From: an uncultured Prevotellaceae bacterium
Lineage (GTDB): Bacteria; Bacteroidota; Bacteroidia; Bacteroidales; Bacteroidaceae
Assembly: GCA_937898415.1 (NCBI GenBank)
Contig: CALDLA010000023.1
Coordinates: 1-61,544, forward strand
Length of the DNA stretch: 61,544 bases
Direction: 5' to 3'
Under the pieces are notes generated by a model that was not told the origin of the DNA, ran no database searches, and worked only from the letters and a program-made list of their open reading frames with translations. A program made the position numbers and the translations under genes. Shown one piece after another: positions 50,262 to 58,662 of this stretch. Positions within the stretch are counted from its first letter, which is position 1, and each line of letters begins with the position of its first letter.

Positions 50262-50909
50262 ATGAAAAAAATACTGAAAGCAGCATTGTTTGATCTGGAC
50301 GGCGTCGTGTTTGATACCGAGCCGCAGTACACGGAGTTCTGGGGCAGTCAGTGCCGATTGTATCATCCGGAACATCCTGGTCTTGAACACGAAATAAAAG
50401 GTTCGACGCTTACGCAAATCTATGACCGCTGGTTTACGGGTGAATTGGTTCAGGTACGGGAGACGGTCACCCGCCGTTTGGATGAATTTGAAGCGCAGAT
50501 GCGGTTTGAGTATATCAGTGGCTTCGAGGCTCTGATAGCCGACCTTCATGCCCATGGTGTCATGACGGCTGTGGTGACCAGTTCCAACCAGCCGAAAATG
50601 GAGAGCGTCTATAGGGCACAGCCGGCATTCAAGCAGTTGTTTGATGCCATCCTGACCTCTGAGGACTTTGAATTCTCCAAGCCCCATCCCGACTGTTACC
50701 TAAAGGCTGCCGCCCGCTTTGGCGCACAGCCTGAAGAGTGCATCGTCTTCGAAGACAGTTTCAATGGTCTGAAGTCAGGTAAGGCGGCAGGAATGAAGGT
50801 CGTAGGACTGGCTACGACTAATCCCAAAGAGTCTATAGCTACACTTTCAGACATTCAGATAAACGACTATGACAAAGTGAATTACGAGATGCTTAAAGTC
50901 TTACTCTAA
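50262..50909 (+). CDS. HAD family hydrolase (beta-phosphoglucomutase-like)
   Basis: 215 aa. HAD motif I FDLDGVVFDTEP (Asp nucleophile about residue 12), alpha-helical cap, motif II VVTSSN, a Lys in KPHPDCYLKAA and motif IV VFEDSFNGLKSGKAAG. This is the phosphatase/phosphomutase subclass IA; a sugar-phosphate substrate is likely but unproven. -7 box TAACTTTG at 50234-50241. It overlaps the convergent nth gene by 9 nt. Confidence 0.88.
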   Translation: MKKILKAALFDLDGVVFDTEPQYTEFWGSQCRLYHPEHPGLEHEIKGSTLTQIYDRWFTGELVQVRETVTRRLDEFEAQMRFEYISGFEALIADLHAHGVMTAVVTSSNQPKMESVYRAQPAFKQLFDAILTSEDFEFSKPHPDCYLKAAARFGAQPEECIVFEDSFNGLKSGKAAGMKVVGLATTNPKESIATLSDIQINDYDKVNYEMLKVLL

Positions 50910-51551
50910 CTTCGATCCCTCCATCAGTTTGGGACAGATGTCGGCCAGTTCACACTTCTGGCATTTGGGGCGTTGAGAGGTGCAGACGTAACGTCCGTGA
51001 AGCAGCAGCCAGTGGTGTGCCAGGGGTATCTGTTCGTTAGGAATATTCTTCATCAGGGTCTGTTCAACCTTATACGGCGTGTTGTCACGCTTCGATACTA
51101 ATCCTAAGCGGTGGCTGACGCGATAGACGTGGGTGTCAACAGCCATTGTTGACTTGCCGAAGGCAACAGCCTGAATGACATTGGCCGTCTTCCGCCCTAC
51201 GCCTGGCAGCGTCAGCAGTTGGTCCATATCCTCAGGCACTTCGCCATCGTATTTCTCAACCAGCATCCGTGCCATTTCCACCAAGTGGCGGGCTTTGGAG
51301 TTGGGGTAGCTGACGCTGGCAATGTATTCCAACACGTCTTCTGGCTCAACGGCAGCCATTGAGCGGGCATCAGGCAGATGGCGGAATAAGTCGGGAGTCA
51401 CCTGATTGACCCGTTTGTCCGTACACTGCGCACTCAGGATGACAGCCACCAACAGCTGGAACACACTGCCAAACTCCAGTTCGGTCGTAACCTCGGGCAT
51501 CATACGCTGGAAGTGTGCCAACACGACGCTGTAACGCTCTTCTTTCTTCAT
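50901..51551 (-). CDS. nth: endonuclease III
   Basis: 216 aa from MKKEERYSVVLAHF, base-excision glycosylase/AP lyase. Helix-hairpin-helix LLTLPGVGRKTANVI, catalytic Lys in the LSAQCTDKRVN region, catalytic Asp in MAVDTHVYRV, and the 4Fe-4S motif C-x6-C-x2-C-x5-C (CTSQRPKCQKCELADIC). The start was set by the -7 box TATCTTTG at 51570-51577, which lies inside the longer open frame. Confidence 0.93.
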   Translation of the reverse strand: MKKEERYSVVLAHFQRMMPEVTTELEFGSVFQLLVAVILSAQCTDKRVNQVTPDLFRHLPDARSMAAVEPEDVLEYIASVSYPNSKARHLVEMARMLVEKYDGEVPEDMDQLLTLPGVGRKTANVIQAVAFGKSTMAVDTHVYRVSHRLGLVSKRDNTPYKVEQTLMKNIPNEQIPLAHHWLLLHGRYVCTSQRPKCQKCELADICPKLMEGSKLE

Positions 51552-51621
51552 AATCTTTAAAGTTTTGTGCAAAGATACTAAATAATTCATAATTGCTGAT
51601 TGATAATTGGTAATTATTTTA

Positions 51622-51629
51622 TAATTTTG
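51622..51629 (+). promoter_or_regulatory. -7 box for the OMP-lptC-CNNM operon
   Basis: TAATTTTG, 21 nt before the ATG at 51651; it lies inside the longer upstream open frame and so fixes the start. Confidence 0.55.
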
Positions 51630-51650
51630 CAGGCTGAAAGTAAAAAGCTG

Positions 51651-52934
51651 ATGATTAAAACAAGGATAATAGGCTGTCTGCTGATGACGGCAGCGGTAAG
51701 CGGAGTCTGGGCACAGGGTGGCACGAAGTCGCCTTACAGCCAGTTTGGATTAGGTTTGTTGGGAGACCAGTCCCAAAGTGCGAGCCGCGGAATGAACGGT
51801 GTAGGCTATGCTTTGCGCCAGGGCAATCAAGTAAATACGCTGAACCCCGCCTCGTATGCCAGTGTCGACTCGCTAACGATGTTGTTTGATATGGGGCTTT
51901 CAGGTCAGCTGACACATTTCGAGGAAGGTAATGTCAAGCGCAATGCCACGATGGCCAACATTGAATATGTGGTAGGTTCGTTCAGAGTTTGGAAGGGCGT
52001 GGGTATGTCCTTCGGCGTTCTGCCCTTTACCAGTGTGGGTTACGACTATCAGACGACAACACAGAACCTGAATACGGGAAAGCTGACAGAGAGCTATCTC
52101 GGCAAGGGCGGACTCCACCAGCTGATGCTTGGTGTGGGTGCCCAGCTGCTGCCTTCCCTCTCTGTGGGTGCCAATGTATCCTACCTCTGGGGCTCTATTG
52201 ACCGTTCGGTGTCACCCGTCTCTTCTTCGGCATCGAACACGCTGACCAAGAACTATTCGACATCCATCAGTTCCTATAAGCTCGACCTGGGTTTACAATG
52301 GCAGCAGTGGATTGGCAAGACTGATCGCCTGACCTTGGGCGCTGTCGTCGGCGTGGGGCACAATCTGAAGAACGATGCCGACATGACGATAGTCAGCAAG
52401 AACTCAGTGTCGAACCTCAGCGACACGACCAGTTTCCGCGTGAATGACGCTATGGAGTTGCCTATGAGCTACGGTGTCGGTGTCGCCTATGAGCATGCCA
52501 AGAAACTGACACTGGCTGCCGACTTCAGCCTCGACAAGTGGGGCAGCACGAAATTTCCCGGCTATGTCAATGGACGCTATGAACTGCAGAGCGGATCGAT
52601 GAGAGACCGTAAGAAGGTGAACCTAGGAGTCGACTGGCTCCCCAATCCGGTGTTACAGGGCAGCCGTTACTTGCAACGGGTACATTACAGGCTGGGCGTG
52701 GGCTATGCTACACCTTATTATAATATAAGCGGCAAGGAAGGCCCCAAGGAACTGAGCGTCAGTGCTGGTGTGGCTTTGCCTATTATGAATCTTCACAATA
52801 CCCGCTCCGTGCTGAACATCAGCGGACAATGGGTGCATTCGGCTGCAGACGGCTTCATCACCGAGAACACGTTCCGTATCAATATCGGCATTACGTTCAA
52901 CGAGCGCTGGTTCATGAAGTGGATGGTTGATTGA
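51651..52934 (+). CDS. FadL/PorV-like outer-membrane beta-barrel protein
   Basis: 427 aa. Signal peptide (MIKTRIIGCLLMTAAVSGVWAQ), then KSPYSQFGLGLLGD..SASRGMNGVGYALRQGNQVNTLNPASYASVDSL, the start typical of this Bacteroidetes barrel group, and alternating beta strands to the C-terminal RINIGITFNERWFM. Function unknown. It is followed after 15 nt by lptC, suggesting an envelope-biogenesis operon. Confidence 0.82.
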   Translation: MIKTRIIGCLLMTAAVSGVWAQGGTKSPYSQFGLGLLGDQSQSASRGMNGVGYALRQGNQVNTLNPASYASVDSLTMLFDMGLSGQLTHFEEGNVKRNATMANIEYVVGSFRVWKGVGMSFGVLPFTSVGYDYQTTTQNLNTGKLTESYLGKGGLHQLMLGVGAQLLPSLSVGANVSYLWGSIDRSVSPVSSSASNTLTKNYSTSISSYKLDLGLQWQQWIGKTDRLTLGAVVGVGHNLKNDADMTIVSKNSVSNLSDTTSFRVNDAMELPMSYGVGVAYEHAKKLTLAADFSLDKWGSTKFPGYVNGRYELQSGSMRDRKKVNLGVDWLPNPVLQGSRYLQRVHYRLGVGYATPYYNISGKEGPKELSVSAGVALPIMNLHNTRSVLNISGQWVHSAADGFITENTFRINIGITFNERWFMKWMVD

Positions 52935-52949
52935 TATCTTGGCAGTACA

Positions 52950-53621
52950 TTGGAAATCAGTTATTATATAAGGCGTTCGATTGGGGCAGGCTTGATGCTT
53001 GGCCTGATATTGTTGTCGGGGTGTAGCGAAGAGGCCAAGGAGCACACGGCTCCGGCCATCCTGCCCAGTGACTCGGTGTCGACGATGACCTCGTATGGTG
53101 TCAATACACTTATTTCTGATTCGGGTGTCATCAAGTATCGCATTGTCACAGAGCGGTGGGATGTCAATACCATTCGCCAGCCTAACCGCTGGGAATTTAT
53201 GAAAGGTGTGTTCTTCGAACAGTTTGATGAGCAGTTCCATGTGCAGGCTTACATTCAGGCTGACACTGCCTGGTACTATGACAAGTTGAAACTGTGGAAA
53301 CTGCGTGGCCGCGTACGCATTCGTAACAATAACGGTCTGGTTTACCGTTCAGAGGAACTCTTTTGGGACGGTTTGCACCACGAACTATATTCGAACGTCT
53401 TTTCCCGTGTTGTCACCCCAGAACGCACACTACAAGGAACCTATTTCCGTAGTGACGAGCGCATGACCCGTTATACGGTTTCCAACTCCAAGGGTTCGTT
53501 CATTCCTGAAGAGGGAAGTGGCGACGACAGCAGTACGACGCCGGCTGACACCACTCAACAGCAGATACAGGCTCCTGTTCGTCCTGCTGCTCAGAAGCAT
53601 GCTAAGTCTGTTGATAATTGA
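52950..53621 (+). CDS. lptC: LPS export protein LptC-like lipoprotein
   Basis: 223 aa. Lipobox LLSGC (Cys about residue 25), followed by beta-jellyroll strands (YRIVTERWDVN, FFEQFDEQFHVQAYIQADTAWYY, WKLRGRVRIRNNNGLVYRSEELFWD) as in LptC, the periplasmic bridge for LPS transport. The start codon is TTG at 52950 because a stop codon in frame lies just upstream and the next ATG is inside the signal segment. The C-terminal 30 residues are Gln/Thr/Pro-rich. Confidence 0.85.
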   Translation: MEISYYIRRSIGAGLMLGLILLSGCSEEAKEHTAPAILPSDSVSTMTSYGVNTLISDSGVIKYRIVTERWDVNTIRQPNRWEFMKGVFFEQFDEQFHVQAYIQADTAWYYDKLKLWKLRGRVRIRNNNGLVYRSEELFWDGLHHELYSNVFSRVVTPERTLQGTYFRSDERMTRYTVSNSKGSFIPEEGSGDDSSTTPADTTQQQIQAPVRPAAQKHAKSVDN

Positions 53622-53635
53622 CAATTGAACGCGGT

Positions 53636-54892
53636 ATGACAGGACTGATTATCGGACTACTCATTACGATGGTGTTCTCTGCCTTTTTCTCAGGCATGGA
53701 GATAGCCTTTGTCAGCAGCAATCGCCTGCTGGCAGAGATGGACAGGGAGAAGAACGGACTGTCGCAGCGGGCCATCGGCGTGTTCTATCGGCATCCTAAT
53801 AATTTTGTCTCTACAATGTTGGTAGGCAACAACATCGCCCTGGTTATCTATGGTATCCTCTTTGCAAGAATCTTTGATTCCCTCCTGTTTAGTGGACTGA
53901 GCGACGGATTCCGAGTGACGGCTGATACGCTCTTATCGACATTGGTGGTGCTGTTCACGGGGGAGTTTCTGCCTAAGAATATCTTTAAGTCGAGTCCCAA
54001 TACCCTGTTGACGTTCTTTGCCGTTCCGGCCTTTGTCTGCTACGTTATCCTTTATCCCATCTCCCGTTTCGTTACCATGTTGTCACGAGGACTAATGCGG
54101 ATGGTGGGTATTGATATCAAGAAGGAACCTGACGACAAAGAGTTTACGCGTGTTGACCTGGACTATCTTGTTCAGTCGAGCATTGACAATGCCAAGAACG
54201 AGGAGGAGATAGAGGACGAAGTGAAGATTTTCCAGAACGCCCTGGAGTTTACAGAGACCCGTGTCCGTGACTGTATGGTCCCCCGTACAGAGATTGACGC
54301 CGTGGAGGATACGTGCAGTACTGAACAGCTGAAACAAATGTTTATCGAGAGTGGCCATTCCAAGGTGATTGTCTATCATGAGGATATCGACCACGTGGTG
54401 GGCTATATCCATTCTTCCGAGATGTTCCACCATCCTAAGGACTGGCGTAAGGGTATCCGCAAACTGACCTTTGTGCCCGAAACGATGCAGGCTTCGCGCC
54501 TGATGAAGACATTCATGCAGCAGCAACGCTCGTTGGCCATCGTCGTCGACGAGTTCGGCGGTACCAGCGGACTGATCGCTCTGGAGGACATCGTCGAGGA
54601 GATTTTCGGCGAGATTGAGGACGAGCACGACTCCAACAACTATGTGGCCAAGCAACTGGAGGACGGAGAGTATATCCTGTCAGCCCGTCTGGAGATTGAG
54701 AAGGTGAACGAGATGTTCGGATTGCGTCTGCCTGAGAGTGATGAATACATGACCGTCGGCGGACTCATTTTGCATGAATACCAGTCGTTCCCGAAACTGA
54801 ACGAAATTGTCAGAATTGGCAGCTTCGAGTTCAAAATTGTTAAAAATACAGCCACAAAAATAGAACTTGTGCGATTAAAAGTAGATGAATGA
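53636..54892 (+). CDS. CNNM/CorC-type hemolysin-family membrane protein (GldE-like)
   Basis: 418 aa. N-terminal CNNM (DUF21) domain with about four membrane helices (LIIGLLITMVFSAFFSGMEIAFVSSNR), two CBS domains (RDCMVPRTEIDAV; IVVDEFGGTSGLIALEDIVEEIFGEIEDEHD), and a CorC_HlyC transporter-associated domain at the end. Related proteins are GldE of gliding bacteria and Mg/Co efflux factors. A TTG 18 nt upstream overlapping the lptC stop is an alternative start. Same operon as lptC. Confidence 0.88.
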   Translation: MTGLIIGLLITMVFSAFFSGMEIAFVSSNRLLAEMDREKNGLSQRAIGVFYRHPNNFVSTMLVGNNIALVIYGILFARIFDSLLFSGLSDGFRVTADTLLSTLVVLFTGEFLPKNIFKSSPNTLLTFFAVPAFVCYVILYPISRFVTMLSRGLMRMVGIDIKKEPDDKEFTRVDLDYLVQSSIDNAKNEEEIEDEVKIFQNALEFTETRVRDCMVPRTEIDAVEDTCSTEQLKQMFIESGHSKVIVYHEDIDHVVGYIHSSEMFHHPKDWRKGIRKLTFVPETMQASRLMKTFMQQQRSLAIVVDEFGGTSGLIALEDIVEEIFGEIEDEHDSNNYVAKQLEDGEYILSARLEIEKVNEMFGLRLPESDEYMTVGGLILHEYQSFPKLNEIVRIGSFEFKIVKNTATKIELVRLKVDE

Positions 54893-54935
54893 GCGGTTTT
54901 TTGCTGAAAAATTTCGTCATGTCCGACATTTTTAG

Positions 54936-54943
54936 TAATTTTG
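54936..54943 (+). promoter_or_regulatory. -7 box for the PpiD-like gene
   Basis: TAATTTTG, 51 nt before the ATG. Confidence 0.5.
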
Positions 54944-54994
54944 CCGACTGATTGCGAAAACAGAATAAATAACAAATAAAAATAACAACAAAAA

Positions 54995-57124
54995 ATGGCA
55001 GCAATTGGAAAAATCAGAAGCTGGGGACCAGTCCTTGTAACAGTCATTGGTCTGGCCCTGTTTGCATTCATTGCCGAGGAGATGTTCCGTTCTTGTGAAA
55101 CCTCCAAGAACAACGAGCGTCAGCAGGTCGGCGAAGTGTTAGGTGAGAAAATCAACGTTCAGGACTTCCAGGCCCTTGTCGATGAGTATCAGCAGGTCAT
55201 TAAGATGACCCAAGGTCGTGACAACCTGAACGAGGATGAGATGAACCAGATTAAGGATCAGGTTTGGAACACCTTTGTGAGCAACAAGATTGTGGAGGCT
55301 GAGACTGAGAAGCTGGGTCTCACCGTTACTGATGAGGAGATGCAGAACATCCTGCGTGAGGGTAAGAACCCCATGCTGATGCAGACTCCCTTCGTGAACC
55401 AGCAGACCAATCGTTTCGACGTGACCGCCCTGCAGAAGTTCCTCAACGACTACAAGTCTAACAACAACCCGCAGCTGGCCGAGCAGTACAAGACCATCTA
55501 CGACTACTGGACTTTCATTGAGAAGACGCTCCGTCAGCAGACCCTTACTCAGAAGTATCAGTCGCTGTTGTCTCATTGCCTTTTGTCGAACCCCATCAGC
55601 GCCAAGGCCGCTTTCGAGGGTCGTCAGCAGGAGCGTAACATCCTGCTCGCATCACTTCCTTACTCTAACATTAAGGACAGCGAAGTGAAGGTTGAGGAAG
55701 CTGAGCTCAAGGCAAAGTACAACGAAGAGAAAGATATGTACAAGCAGTATGTCGAGACTCGCGACATCAAGTATGTGGACTTCCAGGTCGTTGCTTCTCA
55801 GGCTGACCGCGACGCCCTGATGCAGACCATGAAGGATGCTTGCCAGAAGCTGCAGAGTGGTGCTGCTGCCGCTGAGATTGTCCGCAAGGCTCAGTCTCAG
55901 ATTCCCTATCTGGGACTGCCCGTCACCAGTCGCGCACTGCCTTCAGACGTTGCCGCTCGTGTCGACTCTATGGCTATTGGCCAGACCACTGCTCCGTTCG
56001 AGACCACCAATGATAACACTTTCAACGTGGTGAAGCTCATCAACAAGCAGCAGTTGCCCGACTCTATTGAGTATCGCATGATTCAGGTTGGTGGTGCTAC
56101 CGCTGAGGCTGCTCAGAAGACTGCCGACAGTATCTATACTGCCCTGAAGGCTGGTGCTCCCTTCGACTCTATTGCCAAGAAGTATGGTCAGCAGGGTACC
56201 AAGCAGTGGCTTACCTCTGCCCAGTATCAGAATCAGACAAGCATCGACGCTGACACCAAGGAGTATCTGACCACTCTGAACACTCTTCCTGCTGGCGAAC
56301 TGAAGAATCTGACGTTCCCCTCAGGCAACGTGATTGTCCAGGTGACTGACCGTCGTGCTATGGTGACCAAGTATGACGTAGCTATCATTAAGCACACCAT
56401 TGACTTCTCGAAGCAGACCTATAGCGATGCTTACAACAAGTTCAGCCAGTATGTCAGCGAGAATACCACCATCGAGGGCCTTGAGAAGAATGCCCAGAAC
56501 TTCGGCTTCAAGGTCAGCGAGCGTGCAAACATTGCCAACTCTGAACATAATGTAGTTGGTATCCGTGCCACCCGCGAGGCTATGAAGTGGATCTTCGATG
56601 CTGAGCCTGGTGCTGTGAGCCCCCTCTATGAGTGCGGTTCGAACGACCACCTGCTGGTTGTAGCGCTCGACAAGATTCACCCCGTGGGCTATCGCTCACT
56701 GGAGACGGTTCTGGCCGACGTGACTGCTGAGGTTCTCCGCGACAAGAAGTTCGATGTGCTGAAGACCAAGTTTGAGGGTGTCAAGAGCATTGCCGACGCT
56801 AAGGCCAAGGGTGCCAAGGTTGACTCTGTGAAGCAGATTACCTTCGCTTCTCCTGCCTTCATTCAGGCTACTGGTACTTCAGAGCCCGCTCTGGCTGGTG
56901 CTGTGGCCGCCACTAAGGCTGGTGAGTTCCATGCTACTCCGGTGAAGGGTAACGGTGGCGCATACGTCTTCCAGGTGCTGAGCGTCAACGATACGAAGGG
57001 AGAGTTCAAGGAGAAGGATACTGAGGCTACGCTGAAGCAGCAGGCTATGCAGGCCGCAAGCCGCTTCATGCAGGAGCTGTATCAGAAGGCTAATATTACC
57101 GACAAGCGCTACCTCTTCTTCTAA
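54995..57124 (+). CDS. PpiD-like periplasmic peptidyl-prolyl isomerase/foldase (SurA_N)
   Basis: 709 aa. One N-terminal membrane anchor (about residues 11-28), SurA-type chaperone N-domain (GEVLGEKINVQDFQALVDEYQQVIKMTQG, NTFVSNKIVEAETEKLGLTVTDEEM), parvulin-like domain(s) in the middle (MIQVGGATAEAAQKTADSIYTALKAGAPFDSIAKKYG), and a long C-terminal helical part. It is predicted to help outer-membrane proteins fold, anchored in the inner membrane like PpiD. It overlaps the convergent methylase gene by 29 nt. Confidence 0.9.
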   Translation: MAAIGKIRSWGPVLVTVIGLALFAFIAEEMFRSCETSKNNERQQVGEVLGEKINVQDFQALVDEYQQVIKMTQGRDNLNEDEMNQIKDQVWNTFVSNKIVEAETEKLGLTVTDEEMQNILREGKNPMLMQTPFVNQQTNRFDVTALQKFLNDYKSNNNPQLAEQYKTIYDYWTFIEKTLRQQTLTQKYQSLLSHCLLSNPISAKAAFEGRQQERNILLASLPYSNIKDSEVKVEEAELKAKYNEEKDMYKQYVETRDIKYVDFQVVASQADRDALMQTMKDACQKLQSGAAAAEIVRKAQSQIPYLGLPVTSRALPSDVAARVDSMAIGQTTAPFETTNDNTFNVVKLINKQQLPDSIEYRMIQVGGATAEAAQKTADSIYTALKAGAPFDSIAKKYGQQGTKQWLTSAQYQNQTSIDADTKEYLTTLNTLPAGELKNLTFPSGNVIVQVTDRRAMVTKYDVAIIKHTIDFSKQTYSDAYNKFSQYVSENTTIEGLEKNAQNFGFKVSERANIANSEHNVVGIRATREAMKWIFDAEPGAVSPLYECGSNDHLLVVALDKIHPVGYRSLETVLADVTAEVLRDKKFDVLKTKFEGVKSIADAKAKGAKVDSVKQITFASPAFIQATGTSEPALAGAVAATKAGEFHATPVKGNGGAYVFQVLSVNDTKGEFKEKDTEATLKQQAMQAASRFMQELYQKANITDKRYLFF

Positions 57125-57842
57125 ACTCCGCACAGACAATAGCCGTGGCGATGGCCACGTTCAACGACTCTGCCGTATCATCTGTACGGTATGAAGGTAT
57201 AAGCAGGCGACGGTTCACCCGTCGCCTGACTTTTTCTGTCAGTCCGTTACCCTCGTTGCCCATGACGATGATGCCACCAGGCGTCAATTCCTGCTCATAG
57301 AGGTTCTCGCCGTCGAGCAGCGTCCCATAGACGGGAATGTCGTCAGCCAGCTGGTCAAGGAAGTCGGGCAGCGAGGTGTAGATCAGGTTGACCCTTGCTA
57401 TGCTGCCCATAGTGGCCTGTACCACCTTGGGGTTCCAGGCGTCTGCTGTCTCCTCACTACAGATAATGTGCTCAATGCCAAACCAGTCGGCTTGTCTGAT
57501 GATGGTTCCTAAGTTGCCAGGATCCTGTACGCCGTCGAGTGCCAGGACGAGGGTTGAAGGCTGTAGACGGGGAATGGCAGGCTTGGGGATGGGAAAGAGA
57601 GCCAGCACCTGCTGGGGGTGTTGCAGGAAACTCACCTTGCGTAGTTCGTCATTGCTGATGCGCTGTATTTCTATGGGCTGCGGTGCTACGTAGTCGTCAG
57701 TGGCAAAGACGGCTGTCGGCTTCCATCTTCTCATCAAGTCGCCTACCACCTTGGGGCCTTCAGCTACGAACAGTCCTTCCCGCTGCCGGAACTTCTTGAG
57801 CTCCAGCTGCTTGATATGCTTAATCTGGTTCTTGCTAATCAT
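57096..57842 (-). CDS. SpoU/TrmH family RNA 2'-O-methyltransferase
   Basis: 248 aa. N-terminal RNA-binding region (KHIKQLELKKFRQREGLFVAEGPKVV) and SPOUT knot motifs LDGVQDPGNLGTIIRQADWFG, GIIVMGNEGNGL and IPSYRTDDTAESLNVAIATAIVCAEF. It methylates ribose in rRNA or tRNA; the exact target nucleotide cannot be told. Confidence 0.92.
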   Translation of the reverse strand: MISKNQIKHIKQLELKKFRQREGLFVAEGPKVVGDLMRRWKPTAVFATDDYVAPQPIEIQRISNDELRKVSFLQHPQQVLALFPIPKPAIPRLQPSTLVLALDGVQDPGNLGTIIRQADWFGIEHIICSEETADAWNPKVVQATMGSIARVNLIYTSLPDFLDQLADDIPVYGTLLDGENLYEQELTPGGIIVMGNEGNGLTEKVRRRVNRRLLIPSYRTDDTAESLNVAIATAIVCAEFRRRGSACR

Positions 57843-57901
57843 TGTTCACGAAAAATATCATAATAATTCTTGTTTCAGCGGCAAATATACGAAAAAAGTT
57901 G

Positions 57902-57909
57902 TATCTTTG
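57902..57909 (+). promoter_or_regulatory. -7 box for the short sigma factor gene
   Basis: TATCTTTG, 24 nt before the ATG at 57934. Confidence 0.55.
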
Positions 57910-57933
57910 CATCCTCTTAATACATTTTTTAAT

Positions 57934-58641
57934 ATGACGGACAACAGCTTAAACAAATATTTAGACGAGATTGGGCGTGAACAACTGCTTACTGACGAAC
58001 AGGAACGTCAGCTTTCTGAGCGGATTCTGCATGGCGACCAGCGTGCTGTCGGCCGTCTGGTGGAGGCCAATCTGCGCTTTGTGGTGAAGATTGCCACCCT
58101 CTATCGGGGTCAGGGACTCCAGTTGGACGACCTTATCAGCGAGGGCAACATCGGCATGATGACGGCTGCCGCCAAGTTCGATGCTTCGCGAGGCATCCGC
58201 TTCGTCAGTTATGCTGCCCCTTATGTCCGCCGCCAGATAGAACGGGCTATCGAGCAGCAGAACGGTATCTATAAGGTGCCGAAGGATGCCGACCGGCTGG
58301 CTCGTCAGAACGGACGGCCCTTGTCCGTTGATGCCCCGCTGGGTTCCCGTTCCAATATGAGCCTGCTTTCCGTCCTTGTCAATCAGGATGCGCCGCAGGC
58401 CGACGAGCGTGTCTATTCCGAGGCCATTGAGAACGCCATTGAGTTTGCCCTCTTCTCGCTCAGCCAGCGTGAGACGGAGGTTGTCAACCGTTTCTTCGGA
58501 CTTGACCGCGAACATGAGACGATGGCTGAGATTGCCGAGGACTTAGGACTGAAGCGTGAGCGCGTCCGTCAAATCCGAAACCGGGCCATCCGCCGCCTGA
58601 AAAAAAACTACCGCCACAAGCTTGCTGAGTTGCGGCGGTAG
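57934..58641 (+). CDS. short sigma-70 family factor without a clear region 3
   Basis: 235 aa. Region 1.2 (LNKYLDEIGREQLLTDEQERQLSERI), region 2 (LVEANLRFVVKIATLYRGQGLQLDDLISEGNIGMMTAAAKFD, then RFVSYAAPYVRRQIERAI for promoter melting) and region 4 (LSQRETEVVNRFFGLDREHETMAEIAEDLGLKRERVRQIRNRAIRRL). Between regions 2 and 4 only about 50 residues remain, too few for a normal domain 3. It is shorter than the Bacteroidetes primary sigma (about 286 aa) and differs at the WWIRQSI position, so I read it as an alternative group 2/3 sigma. The start is set by the promoter at 57902. The 3' end overlaps the htpG terminator. Confidence 0.88.
   Translation: MTDNSLNKYLDEIGREQLLTDEQERQLSERILHGDQRAVGRLVEANLRFVVKIATLYRGQGLQLDDLISEGNIGMMTAAAKFDASRGIRFVSYAAPYVRRQIERAIEQQNGIYKVPKDADRLARQNGRPLSVDAPLGSRSNMSLLSVLVNQDAPQADERVYSEAIENAIEFALFSLSQRETEVVNRFFGLDREHETMAEIAEDLGLKRERVRQIRNRAIRRLKKNYRHKLAELRR
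58600..58641 (-). terminator. htpG terminator embedded in the 3' end of the sigma gene
   Basis: On the minus strand CTACCGCC / GGCGGTAG (8 bp plus inner CA/TG) is followed by eight T (58600-58607). The hairpin lies completely inside the final 12 codons of the convergent sigma factor gene, 21 nt beyond the htpG stop. Confidence 0.75.
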
Positions 58642-58662
58642 TCCTATAGGTCTGTTTCCTTG

